Of a DNA stretch of 64,000 nucleotides, positions 55,669-64,000 are shown piece after piece. The notes beneath the pieces are model-generated. The model had not been told where the DNA came from and ran no database searches. It worked only from the letters and a program-made list of their open reading frames with translations. Location: positions 1-64,000 of the forward strand of contig NZ_CP015423.1 in NCBI RefSeq assembly GCF_001719045.1. Reading direction: 5' to 3'. The translations under genes and the position numbers were made by a program. Origin of the DNA: Paenibacillus polymyxa. Its GTDB lineage: Bacteria > Bacillota > Bacilli > Paenibacillales > Paenibacillaceae. Numbering within the stretch: the stretch's first letter is position 1; every line of letters starts with the position of its first letter.

Positions 55669-56328
55669 ATGGCAAACTTGTTGGCCGTTGATGATGAACC
55701 CGCCGTTTTGGCACTCCTTCAAAATATTTTGCAGAAAGATGGCCATGTTGTCACGGTGGTCTCCGACTCCCCACAGGTTCTCACCATGCAGCTTGGAGCC
55801 TTTGACCTCATCCTGCTTGACGTGATGATGCCTACCATGGACGGGTTCACACTCTGTCGGGAAATTCGCAGCAAAATAGACTGCCCGATCCTGTTCCTCA
55901 CCGCAAAATCCATGGAGAACGATGTGATGTTAGGGCTTGGGGAAGGGGCGGACGATTATATTGTCAAGCCGTTTGGTGCTGGAGAGTTGCGTGCAAGAAT
56001 CAACGCCCATCTCAGACGGGAGAATCGTGAACGGCGTAATGTATTCTGCATCGGGGAAGTTCATTTCAATCTGTCCGGCAAGGAAATCACCGTTCAGAAT
56101 GTTGTAGTCCCGTTTACCAAAAGCGAATATGAGATATGTAAGTTTCTAGCCCTGAACTGGGGACAGGTGTTCCCTAAAGAGCAGATTTACGAAGCTGTCT
56201 TCGGCTTGGATGGGGACAGCGATTCCGCCACCATCGTGGAGCATATTAAAAATATCCGAGCCAAGCTTGGCAAAGTAGAGGTTTCGCCAGTGGAGACGGT
56301 TTGGGGGATCGGGTACCGATGGAAGTAA
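55669..56328 (+). CDS. OmpR-family response regulator (LanR/SpaR-like)
   Basis: 219 aa. Receiver domain with acid pair VDDE, phosphoacceptor Asp51 (ILLDVMMPTMDGF), LTAKSM and IVKPFGAGELRARI; C-terminal winged helix (VVPFTKSEYEICKFLALNWG; VEHIKNIRAKLGKVEVSPVE). It overlaps the kinase gene by the ATGGAAGTAA stop/start, so the pair are co-translated. Together they should sense an antimicrobial peptide and induce the LanFEG genes just upstream. Confidence 0.92.
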   Translation: MANLLAVDDEPAVLALLQNILQKDGHVVTVVSDSPQVLTMQLGAFDLILLDVMMPTMDGFTLCREIRSKIDCPILFLTAKSMENDVMLGLGEGADDYIVKPFGAGELRARINAHLRRENRERRNVFCIGEVHFNLSGKEITVQNVVVPFTKSEYEICKFLALNWGQVFPKEQIYEAVFGLDGDSDSATIVEHIKNIRAKLGKVEVSPVETVWGIGYRWK

Positions 56329-57707
56329 CCAAAGTACAGCAAGCACGCAAGACAACCAAACTACGAACCATTTTTCTGGGTTATTTAGTTATGTTCTGTA
56401 TCGGGACGATTGCGCTCGCTCTGTTGCTGGTTCTCATCTTCTATGTCCTGATGTCTTGTGGGACCATTCTCCCCGCGAACTATGCTGAGAATCAGGTGCG
56501 GGAGGACAAGACAATCATTGAAGCTGGCAAGACCCTACAGCCGGATTCTCGGCAGAAACTGTATAAATACGCATCATTCACTTCGGAAGGCCGCCTCAAT
56601 GAGGGAAACCTTTCTGAAAAGCAGGCTCAAACTGCTTGGAGTGTTACGCAGCAGAACGATACTGCTTATCAATTTCCCTATAACTATGTAAAAGTCTCAC
56701 ATAATGATAAAGTTACTGTGATGCGCTATTCTGTCTCGGCTCAGTTTGAACTTCCTATCCTGCGTCAATACCTGCCGAACGCGGAATTGTCCTTTTTTGC
56801 CGTGTTCTGTATCGCCTTTCTGGGGGGAGGTGCCTTGCTGGCTTCCTCCTTCGGACGAAAGCTGGCACGTAAGATGAGTGGGTTGCAGCAGGCCACCAAA
56901 CAAATTCAAGCACAGGATCTGGACTTCTCAATCGAATTCAGTGGCGTGATGGAGATCGATCAGGTGCTGCATTCCATGGATAAAATGAAAGAAACGTTAA
57001 AGACTTCGCTTCAGAAACAGTGGAATCTCGAAAGATCCCGCCGCGAGCAAATATCCGCCCTAGCACACGATGTCAAAACACCACTCACTATCGTTCGTGG
57101 AAACGTAGAGCTGCTGTCCGAGACCGATCAGTCCGAAGAGCAAAAGAACTATACGGATTATATATCGGAAAGCACCAGGCAGATGGAGCAGTATATTAAG
57201 ACTCTTATTGAAATTTCAAAAGCGGAAACGCTAGTCACCCTGCGGGCGGAAACGATGGATACTGACTTCTATTTAACGAAAGTGAAAGATCAGATAATGG
57301 CCTTGGCTGCTGTCAAAAAAATATCTGTAGCATTCGCTGCATATAACCTCCCTAAGACGCTGTATGCAGACCCAGTTCTACTTGAGCGAGCCATTATGAA
57401 TGTTGCTTCTAATGCGGTAGATCAGGCGCCTGAATATAGCGAGATCCAGCTGACCGTAGAGTCTGTGGAAGACTGCATTCGGTTCAGCATCTTAGACGAA
57501 GGCCCAGGCTTCTCTCCAGAAGGCCTCAAACAGGCCGCCGAGCAGTTCTATATGGGTGACTCGTCCAGAAGAATAAATGGACATTACGGTATGGGTCTGT
57601 ATATAACAAAATCCATTGTCAATCTACATGGCGGAAAGCTGATCATCACCAACTCCACCCAGACAGGCGGCGGACAGGTAAGCATTGAGATTCCGTCAGT
57701 TCATTAG
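56319..57707 (+). CDS. Sensor histidine kinase (LanK/SpaK-like)
   Basis: About 462 aa from ATG 56319 (in-frame TTG at 56301 is possible but lies inside the regulator gene). TM1 ~18-45 (FLGYLVMFCIGTIALALLLV), an extracellular loop of ~110 residues, TM2 ~160-182 (FFAVFCIAFLGGGALLASSF), HAMP, then the H-box SALAHDVKTPLTIVRGNVEL (His ~250), N-box NVASNAVDQAPE, G1 DEGPGFSPEG and G2 GHYGMGLYITKSI. The topology matches subtilin/nisin-type sensors. The ligand is unknown. Confidence 0.9.
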   Translation: MEVTKVQQARKTTKLRTIFLGYLVMFCIGTIALALLLVLIFYVLMSCGTILPANYAENQVREDKTIIEAGKTLQPDSRQKLYKYASFTSEGRLNEGNLSEKQAQTAWSVTQQNDTAYQFPYNYVKVSHNDKVTVMRYSVSAQFELPILRQYLPNAELSFFAVFCIAFLGGGALLASSFGRKLARKMSGLQQATKQIQAQDLDFSIEFSGVMEIDQVLHSMDKMKETLKTSLQKQWNLERSRREQISALAHDVKTPLTIVRGNVELLSETDQSEEQKNYTDYISESTRQMEQYIKTLIEISKAETLVTLRAETMDTDFYLTKVKDQIMALAAVKKISVAFAAYNLPKTLYADPVLLERAIMNVASNAVDQAPEYSEIQLTVESVEDCIRFSILDEGPGFSPEGLKQAAEQFYMGDSSRRINGHYGMGLYITKSIVNLHGGKLIITNSTQTGGGQVSIEIPSVH

Positions 57708-57806
57708 CGACATAATGAGAAAATTACCGAAATAAATAATTTGCTCTTAAGCTTGGTTCGATTCATAAGGCACACACCTCTTCCTCGTTTGTTATTGAAA
57801 CAATTT

Positions 57807-57846
57807 AAAACGCTACTGACATATGAAGGTCAGTAGCGTTTTATCA
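57807..57846 (+). terminator. Terminator after the LanFEG-RK operon
   Basis: AAAACGCTACTGAC / GTCAGTAGCGTTTT, perfect 14-bp stem with an 8-nt loop and following T-rich sequence, 100 bp after the kinase stop; also faces the decayed region on the other side. Confidence 0.85.
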
Positions 57847-57889
57847 TTTTGCCATCGGAATGAAAACACTCCTGGCACAGACTCGCGAT

Positions 57890-58245
57890 TATTATAAGGA
57901 ACATGGGTTATTGGATTACTATATGTGCTGCTGAACGGATGATGCTATAATTTTGCTTTGTACTCCTTGATCAAATACGGAACCAAGAATAGACGTTCCG
58001 ATAGCCCCCGCCATAAAGCTTCCCATCATATAGATACCCATACAACTCCGGTTTGGTTGCCACTTAATGTTCGAGAAATGGTGTTTGCCATTGTAATCTG
58101 AGCAAAGGTTAATCCAGTATTCGCTAGAATTAAGATAATCGCAATCACGGCAGGATCCGCGTCCATAAAAATACCTAATATAAGGTATGCCATGACTTGG
58201 AACAGGAATGCCAACGAGAATACAAAGCGATTGTCTAGCAGAATG
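57890..58245 (-). pseudogene. C-terminal fragment of an MFS (DHA2-type) drug exporter
   Basis: Minus strand: AFLFQVMAYLILGIFMDADP, VIAIILILANTGLTFAQITM, ANTISRTLSGNQTGV (a conserved loop in DHA2/Tet-type 14-TMS exporters), then, after a one-base slip near 58060, IYMMGSFMAGAIGTSILGSV and FDQGVQSKIIASSVQQ. These are the last three helices; the first ~350 residues are gone. It neighbours a MerR regulator and a broken AKR gene. Confidence 0.7.
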
Positions 58246-58351
58246 ACCTATACAAAAACGCTACAGGATATTCGTATTCACGAGAGTTGTAGCTTACTAT
58301 TAGATACTAGTTGGCGCGTTCAAACGATCGCACTTGAAGTCGTGACGAGAG

Positions 58352-58747
58352 ATGACAACAAATTTTAAAATGAAAGAACTTATGGATCAATTCCAAATCA
58401 GTGAGGATACCTTACGGTATTATGAGAAAATGGGTCTTCTTCCTCCCGTGGCCCGCAAAAATAATGGGCACAGGATATATAACAATTCACACAAAGAGGC
58501 ACTTCTAATGATCAAGTGTTTAAAAAAAGCCGGAATGTCGCTGAAGGAGTTAAAACCTATTATCCAGCTTCAATTAGATGAGAGCAACATATCAAATAAT
58601 GAATGGTATGATAGGCTTTACAATTACCAAAAGAAGATAGATCAGCAGCTGCAAGAACTTCAGGAAATTAAGGATATGATTGAATTGAAATTGCAAACCG
58701 GGCAAAAATTTGGCCATAAGTTTTTGCCGCTTGAGACCCATACTTAA
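58352..58747 (+). CDS. MerR-family transcriptional regulator
   Basis: 131 aa. LMDQFQISEDTLRYYEKMGL, LPPVARKNNGHRIYN (HTH and wing), LIKCLKKAGMSLKELKPIIQ and a coiled-coil helix (YNYQKKIDQQLQELQEIKDM). No cysteine cluster typical of metal sensors is visible, so it is in the AdhR/TipA-like oxidative or aldehyde-responsive group. Its apparent target, an AKR gene immediately downstream, is broken. Confidence 0.85.
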   Translation: MTTNFKMKELMDQFQISEDTLRYYEKMGLLPPVARKNNGHRIYNNSHKEALLMIKCLKKAGMSLKELKPIIQLQLDESNISNNEWYDRLYNYQKKIDQQLQELQEIKDMIELKLQTGQKFGHKFLPLETHT

Positions 58748-58868
58748 TCGCTTAATCTTTTTTTAAAACTGAATTGCTCTGCTTGACCTAGTGTTTACAC
58801 CAGGTTGTAAGATGTGCATTAGATTCCCTCCAAGGATTCCACATCATACAAAAGGGAGCTTATAAACA

Positions 58869-59212
58869 TGAACAATACAATAGCAATAGAAAAAACAGTA
58901 TTAAAAGCATTTAAACTTGGTTTTGGAGCAGGTGTGGTAGGTAATTCAATGATGTATCCAAAAGTCGATGATACTCTAAGCCGACAATTAATTAGAACTA
59001 CCCTTGCAAAAGGCGCTAGCTTGGCTATTAACGCGTCCAGCCGTTGATCTAATTATTCCAGGTGCAACCAAGCCTGATCAAATCGAGTCCAATCTTCAAA
59101 CTCTGGGTGTTCGACTAACAAGTGACGAGCTTAAGCAACTCGATATTCTTTTCAATCAAAATAACTTGTTTACCAGAGTAACAGATTGTTATTGTTCTAC
59201 ATACACTTCCTA
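58869..59212 (+). pseudogene. Aldo/keto reductase remnant with large internal deletion
   Basis: The N-terminus MNNTIAIEKTVLKAFKLGFG is followed by GAGVVGNSMMYPKVDDTLSR, then almost directly by an out-of-frame C-terminal piece LAWLLTRPAVDLIIPGATKP, DQIESNLQTLGVRLTSDELK. About 200 residues (the catalytic Asp/Tyr/Lys/His barrel) are deleted. MerR-AKR pairing (AdhR-like) suggests it was the target of the regulator at 58352. Confidence 0.75.
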
Positions 59213-59223
59213 ATAGACAGAAA

Positions 59224-59257
59224 GGGTTCTAAAGTGAAAACTTTAGAACCCTTTTTT
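59224..59257 (+). terminator. Rho-independent terminator
   Basis: GGGTTCTAAAG-6 nt-CTTTAGAACCC followed by TTTTTT; between the AKR remnant (plus) and the FnIII gene (minus), with A-run on the left making it bidirectional. Confidence 0.85.
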
Positions 59258-59267
59258 GCAGAAGTAT

Positions 59268-61322
59268 TTATTTTGTAATCGTAATTTGTTTGGATGCAGT
59301 ATTATAGTTCACCTGATACCCCGAAAGCTCGCTAATCACTCGTAATGGAACCAGCGTGTAGCCGTTAACAATAACCGGAGCTGTGATGTTCGTCGAATAA
59401 CTCCGGGAGTTGTTCAACTCATACACGGCAAGGGTAGAATTCTTGACCTGAAGTACTACTTGTTTGCCGTCTGTAGGTCGAGTCAGAATGATCTTTTTGG
59501 TCGCTTTTTCATAATTTACCTCGTAACCTATCCGTTCACTGATAAAGCGTAGCGGGACCATCGTTGCCCCATTTATGATTCGCGGAGCCTGAGCCATCGT
59601 CGTAGCACGACCATCGACATAAGCTGATTTAGCTCCTGGTGTCAGGGTGAACGAAGTTGAATATGAGGAAACCGCATTGTTAGGGTATGAGGACGTTGTA
59701 CCAGAAGTTGTTGTTGTAGTAGAACTCGTCCCGGATGATGAACTACTGGTCCCAATTGCTCTATTGCGAATAGCTTCTAACCGATCCAGCAAATCGCTTT
59801 TACGGGTTCCGCTCGGCAGATCACTGATTGCATCTCTGGCAGAACGCCAGTCGGAGGCATTCAGACTGTTTTCTGCAATTCGCATCAAATCTCTCGCTTT
59901 CTCATAGTTCGATGAACTAGATGACGAAGAAGAGTAGTAACCATCCGAATCCGTGCGTTCTGATATCTTAACGCCACTAGATTCTCTTCCATTACTATTG
60001 ACAGTCACGACCTTAATCTCATACCAGCGTCCTTCTCGCAAATCCGTTATTTTATAGGACTCAGAGCTTGTAGTTCCCTCATAATCACCATCAACATATA
60101 TCTTTACCTTGTCGGCTTTACTCGGCATATCGTAGGTGATTTTGATCCAGGTGTCGCTCTTACTATCTACTTCAAGATTGGACACTTCTGACGAATTGGA
60201 GGACGTACTGTCCGTTGTGGCAGTCAGTCTCACACCAGAGGACAATGCACCTGTGCTTCGCTTGGACCTAATCGTGAACGTGTAGGTCTGGCTTGCCGAA
60301 AGATTGTTGAATGTATAGGATGATCCTGTTGAATCAGTTACCAGTTGCCCATCCTTATACAGACTGACCGTATTAATTCCGCTAGGTCTTGTCCAGGAAA
60401 CAGTGACGCTATAGTTATTAACTGATGTCACTGAAGCTCCTGTCACTTCGGGCACTGTATCAACGGTGAGTGCTGAGGTCGTAACCGGAATACTGATTCC
60501 TCCAGATATGTTGCCGGATTTGTCAATAGTCTTGACCAGTACTGTATAGTTTGTGGAAGCAATCAATCCACTGAATGAATAGGACGTCCCTGTAGTTCGC
60601 TGCACTTCCTTACCATTTAAATAGATGATCGCTTGGCTCAGGTCAGCATCCTTAGGCAATATGTAATTTACGGTAAAAGCGTTATATCCTACATTCGTAG
60701 CTGTCAGTCCGCTTACCTCTCCTGGAGGTGTCTTATCTACAGGGACATCAATGGAAGCCGTTTTGGCCTGTATTGGCGCACCTAGAGATTCATCTCCACT
60801 CTTATTCACCGTTTTCACGCGAAAAGTATATGTCGTGTTCGGCTGTAAACCGCTCATCATATAAGAGTTACTTCGAATGTTATCTACATATACATCGTTA
60901 GTGACATTTACCACTTTTATGTGGTCAAAATTAATGTCCGACGGATTGGTCCAGGACAAATTTACTTTTGTTGTTTCTGTAGGAACCGCTGTCAGATTGC
61001 TTACCTCTGCCAGCGCGATATTCGCAGTAACCATTTGACTCGACATTACTTTTAGCATTTGGTTAAGATAGGTGTTTTGACCGTAGCCTTTTGTTAACGT
61101 AGTCACTTTCGTGCCCGAAGTAACAGGCACATGACGGCCTTGAGCGGTTGCTAATTTGGTATGTAACTGTGCTGTATTCAGGCCTGTCGGATTTGAGTTA
61201 TGCCTTTCAGTCGACAACGCGCTAGCCACTGCATCGGGTGCCAAAATGCCATATCCCGTATTCAAAATCAGTGTAGCCGTTGCGAACGGTGCCATCCATT
61301 GACGCAAACGTTTTTTATTCAT
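59268..61322 (-). CDS. Secreted protein with four fibronectin type III domains and a copper-amine-oxidase-N (stalk) domain
   Basis: 684 aa. Signal peptide 1-34 (KKRLRQWMAPFATATLILNT, cleavage after VASA). FnIII repeats at ~105-190 (EVSNLTAVPTETTKVNLSWT), ~200-285, ~292-372 and ~380-455 (each with YTF.V.T..K.G ending). A Ser-rich linker (~460-475), a helical element (YEKARDLMRIAENSLNASDW), a Ser/Thr linker, then a C-terminal Cu_amine_oxidN1-like domain (~575-684: RIINGATMVPLRFISERIGY; PVIVNGYTLVPLRVISELSG), which in Paenibacillus is a common cell-envelope module and not an oxidase. Probably an adhesin or cell-wall structural protein. Own promoter on the minus strand. Confidence 0.8.
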   Translation of the reverse strand: MNKKRLRQWMAPFATATLILNTGYGILAPDAVASALSTERHNSNPTGLNTAQLHTKLATAQGRHVPVTSGTKVTTLTKGYGQNTYLNQMLKVMSSQMVTANIALAEVSNLTAVPTETTKVNLSWTNPSDINFDHIKVVNVTNDVYVDNIRSNSYMMSGLQPNTTYTFRVKTVNKSGDESLGAPIQAKTASIDVPVDKTPPGEVSGLTATNVGYNAFTVNYILPKDADLSQAIIYLNGKEVQRTTGTSYSFSGLIASTNYTVLVKTIDKSGNISGGISIPVTTSALTVDTVPEVTGASVTSVNNYSVTVSWTRPSGINTVSLYKDGQLVTDSTGSSYTFNNLSASQTYTFTIRSKRSTGALSSGVRLTATTDSTSSNSSEVSNLEVDSKSDTWIKITYDMPSKADKVKIYVDGDYEGTTSSESYKITDLREGRWYEIKVVTVNSNGRESSGVKISERTDSDGYYSSSSSSSSNYEKARDLMRIAENSLNASDWRSARDAISDLPSGTRKSDLLDRLEAIRNRAIGTSSSSSGTSSTTTTTSGTTSSYPNNAVSSYSTSFTLTPGAKSAYVDGRATTMAQAPRIINGATMVPLRFISERIGYEVNYEKATKKIILTRPTDGKQVVLQVKNSTLAVYELNNSRSYSTNITAPVIVNGYTLVPLRVISELSGYQVNYNTASKQITITK

Positions 61323-61828
61323 AATCTATGCTCCTTGATACCAGTATGGAAATTTTATTTGTCAAAACTAATAAGTCAAGCTTACAAACCCTTCTGCTGC
61401 AATCCAGCTTTTAAAATTCACACTAAAATGTACAGACATTCATTTAACTGTTATCGGAATTTCCATACAAAATGTTTAGGCTTCACACTAGCATTTTTAC
61501 AGATAGGGGTCGCGCAAACAATATATGCTAAGCCTTCAAACTACACCAGCTTAGTGTTTTCTCTTACTCCAAGCCATCTTTCTAAGCCCCCTTGTTTGTT
61601 TCAATAATTTAAACGAAATTACGATTATCGTTTCCGGGCACGCTAAGCTGTGGGACGTTGGAAGCAACAAAATGAAGCATTGGTGGGAGATACTTCAATC
61701 ATGTGAAAGCTCTGACATAACCTTTGGATTCAGCTATAAATATTCGATATATCGTAACTTTCTACCGTTTAATAACATTGCATTATAGGATATATTAAAT
61801 TTTAAGCAATAGGAGAAGGAGGTGTATT
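61323..61828. other. Intergenic region, no gene seen
   Basis: A/T-rich and non-coding on both strands. The left end is the leader of the FnIII gene (AAGGAGCAT, good ribosome site), the right end supplies the GGAGAAGGAGGTG site of the DUF3817 gene. No terminator or riboswitch was recognised. Confidence 0.5.
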
Positions 61829-62158
61829 ATGTTCAAAAATGCCTTTAAGATGTTTGGTGTTATTGGCAATATTGAAGCGATTTCATATCTGCTGCTTGTG
61901 TGTATCGCTATGCCACTTAAATACGCAGCTGGAATGCCACAAATGGTAAGCTGGGTGGGTATGATCCATGGGGTACTGTTCGTGGCCTATGTTGTAGCCA
62001 CTGTGGTCATGCTGATTCTGCGAAAAATAACGCTATTGCAAAGTCTTGCAGCCTTGATTGCATCGCTGTTGCCGTTTGGTCCTTTCATTTTTGATCGTAA
62101 GGTGCTTAAGAAAGCCGAAGCACGGGCCAGTCATACCAGCCCGATAAAAGCTACATAA
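61829..62158 (+). CDS. DUF3817 small membrane protein
   Basis: 109 aa, ATG 61829 behind AAGGAGGTG. Three to four hydrophobic helices (GNIEAISYLLLVCIAMPLKY, VGMIHGVLFVAYVVATVVML, LQSLAALIASLLPFGPFIFD) and a basic tail. MFKNAFKMFGVIGNIEAISY is the signature opening of the family (MxxxxFRxxGxxEGxSYLLL). Function unknown; often encoded as a single gene. Confidence 0.85.
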   Translation: MFKNAFKMFGVIGNIEAISYLLLVCIAMPLKYAAGMPQMVSWVGMIHGVLFVAYVVATVVMLILRKITLLQSLAALIASLLPFGPFIFDRKVLKKAEARASHTSPIKAT

Positions 62159-62218
62159 GCATGTACAAGGGAAAGTGCCAACACAATAACGTTGCTTTCT
62201 CTTCCCACTCATGCAGCA

Positions 62219-62268
62219 GTATACAAAAACAACCGATGGCTCTAAACCACTCGGTTGTTTTTGTATAC
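62219..62268. terminator. Long terminator hairpin
   Basis: GTATACAAAAACAACCGA and its complement form an 18-bp perfect stem with a 14-nt loop 60 bp after the DUF3817 stop, also ending the YolD-like gene on the minus strand. Confidence 0.8.
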
Positions 62269-62364
62269 GCGAATTGTAAATTGTTACTTTCCCACGCAGT
62301 AAGGGAGACTCTAACTTTGTCATTCTTTTCTTCCCTATCTGCTATATTTATGTAATCACAACAA

Positions 62365-62616
62365 CTAATCTCTCGGGTAATTTACACTCATAATATCCAT
62401 AAAAGGAACTTTATCCGTTTCTCCATTACTCTCTACATGAACCTTTCCTGTTCTCGGGTCCATTTTAACAATTTGTCCACGGGTTGTTTCTTCGCGTCCC
62501 CATACGGTCAATACAACTTCGGATTGCTCTCGTTGTGCTTCTACAAGCTGATTCCCGATTTCCTCCAGTACAAATTCATCCCGAGTAGGCCGTTTGGGTA
62601 CCTTCGCTTTTGCCAC
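62365..62616 (-). CDS. YolD-like family small protein
   Basis: 83 aa; KVPKRPTRDEFVLEEIGNQL, REQSEVVLTVWGREETTRGQ and VESNGETDKVPFMDIMSVNY follow the YolD pattern of a short SH3-like barrel (charged strand, G-x-I, then the IP/VPFxDIxxV end). Some relatives sit next to UV-repair polymerases; there is none here. AAGGGTGG precedes the ATG. Function unknown. Confidence 0.65.
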   Translation of the reverse strand: MAKAKVPKRPTRDEFVLEEIGNQLVEAQREQSEVVLTVWGREETTRGQIVKMDPRTGKVHVESNGETDKVPFMDIMSVNYPRD

Positions 62617-62725
62617 TTGCTACCACCCTTCCTTCGTGCAAAATCAAAATCAAATTCATTCTATTTTACCATACTTTTCATCATTTGGTGCTGGTAATGT
62701 GAGTAAAATTACGTCTCAGAACCAC

Positions 62726-62766
62726 AAAAAAGCCGAGTTCTCAAAACCGAAAACATCGGCTTTTTA
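62726..62766 (-). terminator. Terminator of the TetR gene
   Basis: AAAAAAGCCGA with TCGGCTTTTT across a 19-nt loop; on the minus strand it lies 50 bp past the TetR stop and ends in a T-run. Confidence 0.8.
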
Positions 62767-62817
62767 AAGTTGCTTGTTGGAGCTCATTAGGAGCGATTGA
62801 AAATCGAAGAGACAGGA

Positions 62818-63387
62818 TTATTTGACCAACTGTGGAATGTAATCCACGATATTATAAATAGGAGCACTGCTCTGTTGCGTAACGGCCAAAATCAATGCAC
62901 CTTCGAGCATCGAAATAATAAGTACCGCCAGACTGTGTGCCTTTTCCTCTTCCCAGCCCGAATCCTGAAGGCGCTCCATATAGATGTGCTGCCAATCTGT
63001 AAACGTATTCACACAAGCATGACGTAGCGATTCACTAATACAGGAAGTTTCCGCAGCAGCCCAGAAGCCAATCGGCATGAAATCGTTAAAGCCGGTACGG
63101 TCTGCCTCCTCAGCTGTATTACGGATAAAATCCTGAATGGCTAGTACTGGATTATCATTCCCGTTCAGTGTCTGTTTTAATTTTTGCTTTATAAACTCAT
63201 TCCCTCTTCTTATGCACTCCAAAGCCAATTCTTCTTTACCACGCGGAAAATAATAATAAAGTGACCCTTTCGGTGATCCACTCTCCGCAAGAATCTGATT
63301 CAGTCCGGTCGCGTGATACCCCTGATGAAAGAAGAGCTTCGATGCGGTTTGTACGATATTCTCGTATGATTCGGGTTTACCAGCCAT
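62818..63387 (-). CDS. TetR-family regulator (LmrA/YxaF-like) of the divergent MFS exporter
   Basis: About 189 aa; MAGKPESYENIVQTASKLFF (ATG 63387) is favoured. HTH: GYHATGLNQILAESGSPKGS, LYYYFPRGKEELALECI, the LmrA/YxaF subgroup signature. The helical C-terminus forms the ligand pocket. Divergent from the MFS gene with promoter and a palindromic operator (63459-63476) between them, so it almost certainly represses the exporter and is induced by its substrate. Confidence 0.9.
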   Translation of the reverse strand: MAGKPESYENIVQTASKLFFHQGYHATGLNQILAESGSPKGSLYYYFPRGKEELALECIRRGNEFIKQKLKQTLNGNDNPVLAIQDFIRNTAEEADRTGFNDFMPIGFWAAAETSCISESLRHACVNTFTDWQHIYMERLQDSGWEEEKAHSLAVLIISMLEGALILAVTQQSSAPIYNIVDYIPQLVK

Positions 63388-63427
63388 ATACAGCATCCTT
63401 CATTATATAGTAGTTATAACTTATACT

Positions 63428-63476
63428 TTGACAAAAAAATAACAACATGTTTATTATATATAGACCGATCGTTATA
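63428..63476 (+). promoter_or_regulatory. MFS promoter with overlapping TetR operator
   Basis: TTGACA (63428-63433), 18 bp, TATTAT (63452-63457), then TATAGACCGATCGTTATA (63459-63476), an imperfect palindrome of the LmrA/YxaF operator form (ATAGACCGATC...). The operator starts right after the -10 box, where bound repressor would stop initiation. Confidence 0.7.
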
Positions 63477-63514
63477 ATTCAACACCATTAATTTATTGGA
63501 GGAACAAAAACAAC

Positions 63515-64000
63515 ATGAATACAATGAGTCAATCGAGTTCACCCTCTGAACCCAAAACGTTCAAGGTGCTACCTATTATGATTGCCCTGCTCCTTAGCGG
63601 CTTTATTGGGATGTTCAGTGAAACGGCACTTAACATTGCACTGAATGATTTGATGCAGATTTTGCATATTACAACTGCAACAGCCCAATGGTTGACTACC
63701 GCTTATCTGCTTACACTCGGTATTTTAGTACCTGTATCGGGATTGCTGATTCAAACCTTTACGACAAGACAGCTGTTTGTGACATCGTTGCTGTTTTCAA
63801 TAGCTGGTTGTCTCGTTGCTGCACTTGCACCTACTTTTTCAGTGCTATTGATCGCACGTATTCTTCAGGCCATTGGTACAGCGTTGTTATTGCCGTTGAT
63901 GTTTAACACCATCTTGATCATTTTCCCGGCTGAAAAGAGAGGCGCGGCTATGGGGATCATCGGATTGGTAATTATGTTTGCACCTGCCGTTGGACCTACC
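63515..64000 (+). CDS. MFS multidrug exporter, DHA2 family (partial, runs off window)
   Basis: ATG 63515 behind TTGGAGGAAC. Visible N-terminal 162 residues: VLPIMIALLLSGFIGMFSET (TM1), ALNIALNDLMQILHITTATA, QWLTTAYLLTLGILVPVSGL (motif D/A region), LFSIAGCLVAALAPTFSVLL, LIARILQAIGTALLLPLMFN (RxxQxxGxA motif B). Drug/H+ antiporters of the 14-helix type, including LmrB-like exporters, match this. The remainder lies beyond 64000. Confidence 0.9.
   Translation, partial: MNTMSQSSSPSEPKTFKVLPIMIALLLSGFIGMFSETALNIALNDLMQILHITTATAQWLTTAYLLTLGILVPVSGLLIQTFTTRQLFVTSLLFSIAGCLVAALAPTFSVLLIARILQAIGTALLLPLMFNTILIIFPAEKRGAAMGIIGLVIMFAPAVGPT

Overview
The window reads as chromosomal DNA of a spore-forming Gram-positive of the Paenibacillus type (probably near P. 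polymyxa). This is inferred from strong AGGAGG-like ribosome binding sites, frequent TTG starts, and the gene set: GH36 and GH32 glycosidases, four Gfo/Idh/MocA dehydrogenases, uxuA/uxuB, a rifampicin phosphotransferase, a LanFEG-type exporter with its two-component system, and a secreted FnIII/copper-amine-oxidase-N protein. No rRNA, tRNA or CRISPR array was seen.

The window has two unlike halves. From 1 to about 24.1 kb most genes are broken by single-base indels and by internal deletions. In order: an HxlR regulator, a nitronate monooxygenase, nitroreductase and flavin-monooxygenase remnants, a coenzyme-F420-type oxidoreductase and a XerS recombinase (0.2-5.2 kb); then a decayed natural-product locus (6.0-16.9 kb, almost all on the minus strand); a GH32 levanase/sucrase lacking its nucleophile motif (17.1-18.6 kb); an IS3-family element with visible ends next to an IS110-family fragment (19.5-21.6 kb); and a second, homologous ABC-permease/methyltransferase segment (21.9-23.3 kb). 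The locus encodes a possible BtrH-like protein, two acyl carrier proteins, a PIG-L deacetylase, an ATP-grasp ligase, a family-28-like glycosyltransferase, a radical SAM/SPASM enzyme, an ABC-2 exporter, a methyltransferase and two tandem KASIII-like proteins. The toolkit resembles parts of butirosin assembly (ATP-grasp + ACP + radical SAM + PIG-L deacetylase), but no aminocyclitol genes are present, so the product is unknown.

From 24.3 kb to the end the genes are mostly intact and form clear modules: a secreted amidase-signature enzyme; rifampicin phosphotransferase (rph) with a recognisable promoter; a GntR-controlled uxuA-uxuB operon for hexuronate breakdown; an electrophile/carbonyl-stress set (AKR, TetR, SDR, truncated old yellow enzyme, quinone oxidoreductase) with a repeated TetR-like operator; a LacI-controlled Gfo-ThuA-Gfo set with a GRP-type sugar transporter; an AraC/alpha-galactosidase pair; a pair of Gfo dehydrogenases divergent from an RpiR regulator; an FAD amine oxidase-like protein; a LanFEG + LanRK self-protection or peptide-sensing module; a short decayed patch (57.9-59.2 kb); and finally a TetR regulator divergent from an MFS drug exporter that runs off the window.

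The most interesting items are the decayed ACP/ATP-grasp/radical-SAM/KASIII cluster and its second partial copy, the near-identical direct repeats on either side of it, the six-site TetR-like operator family, and several perfect operator palindromes that each identify a likely regulator-target pair.
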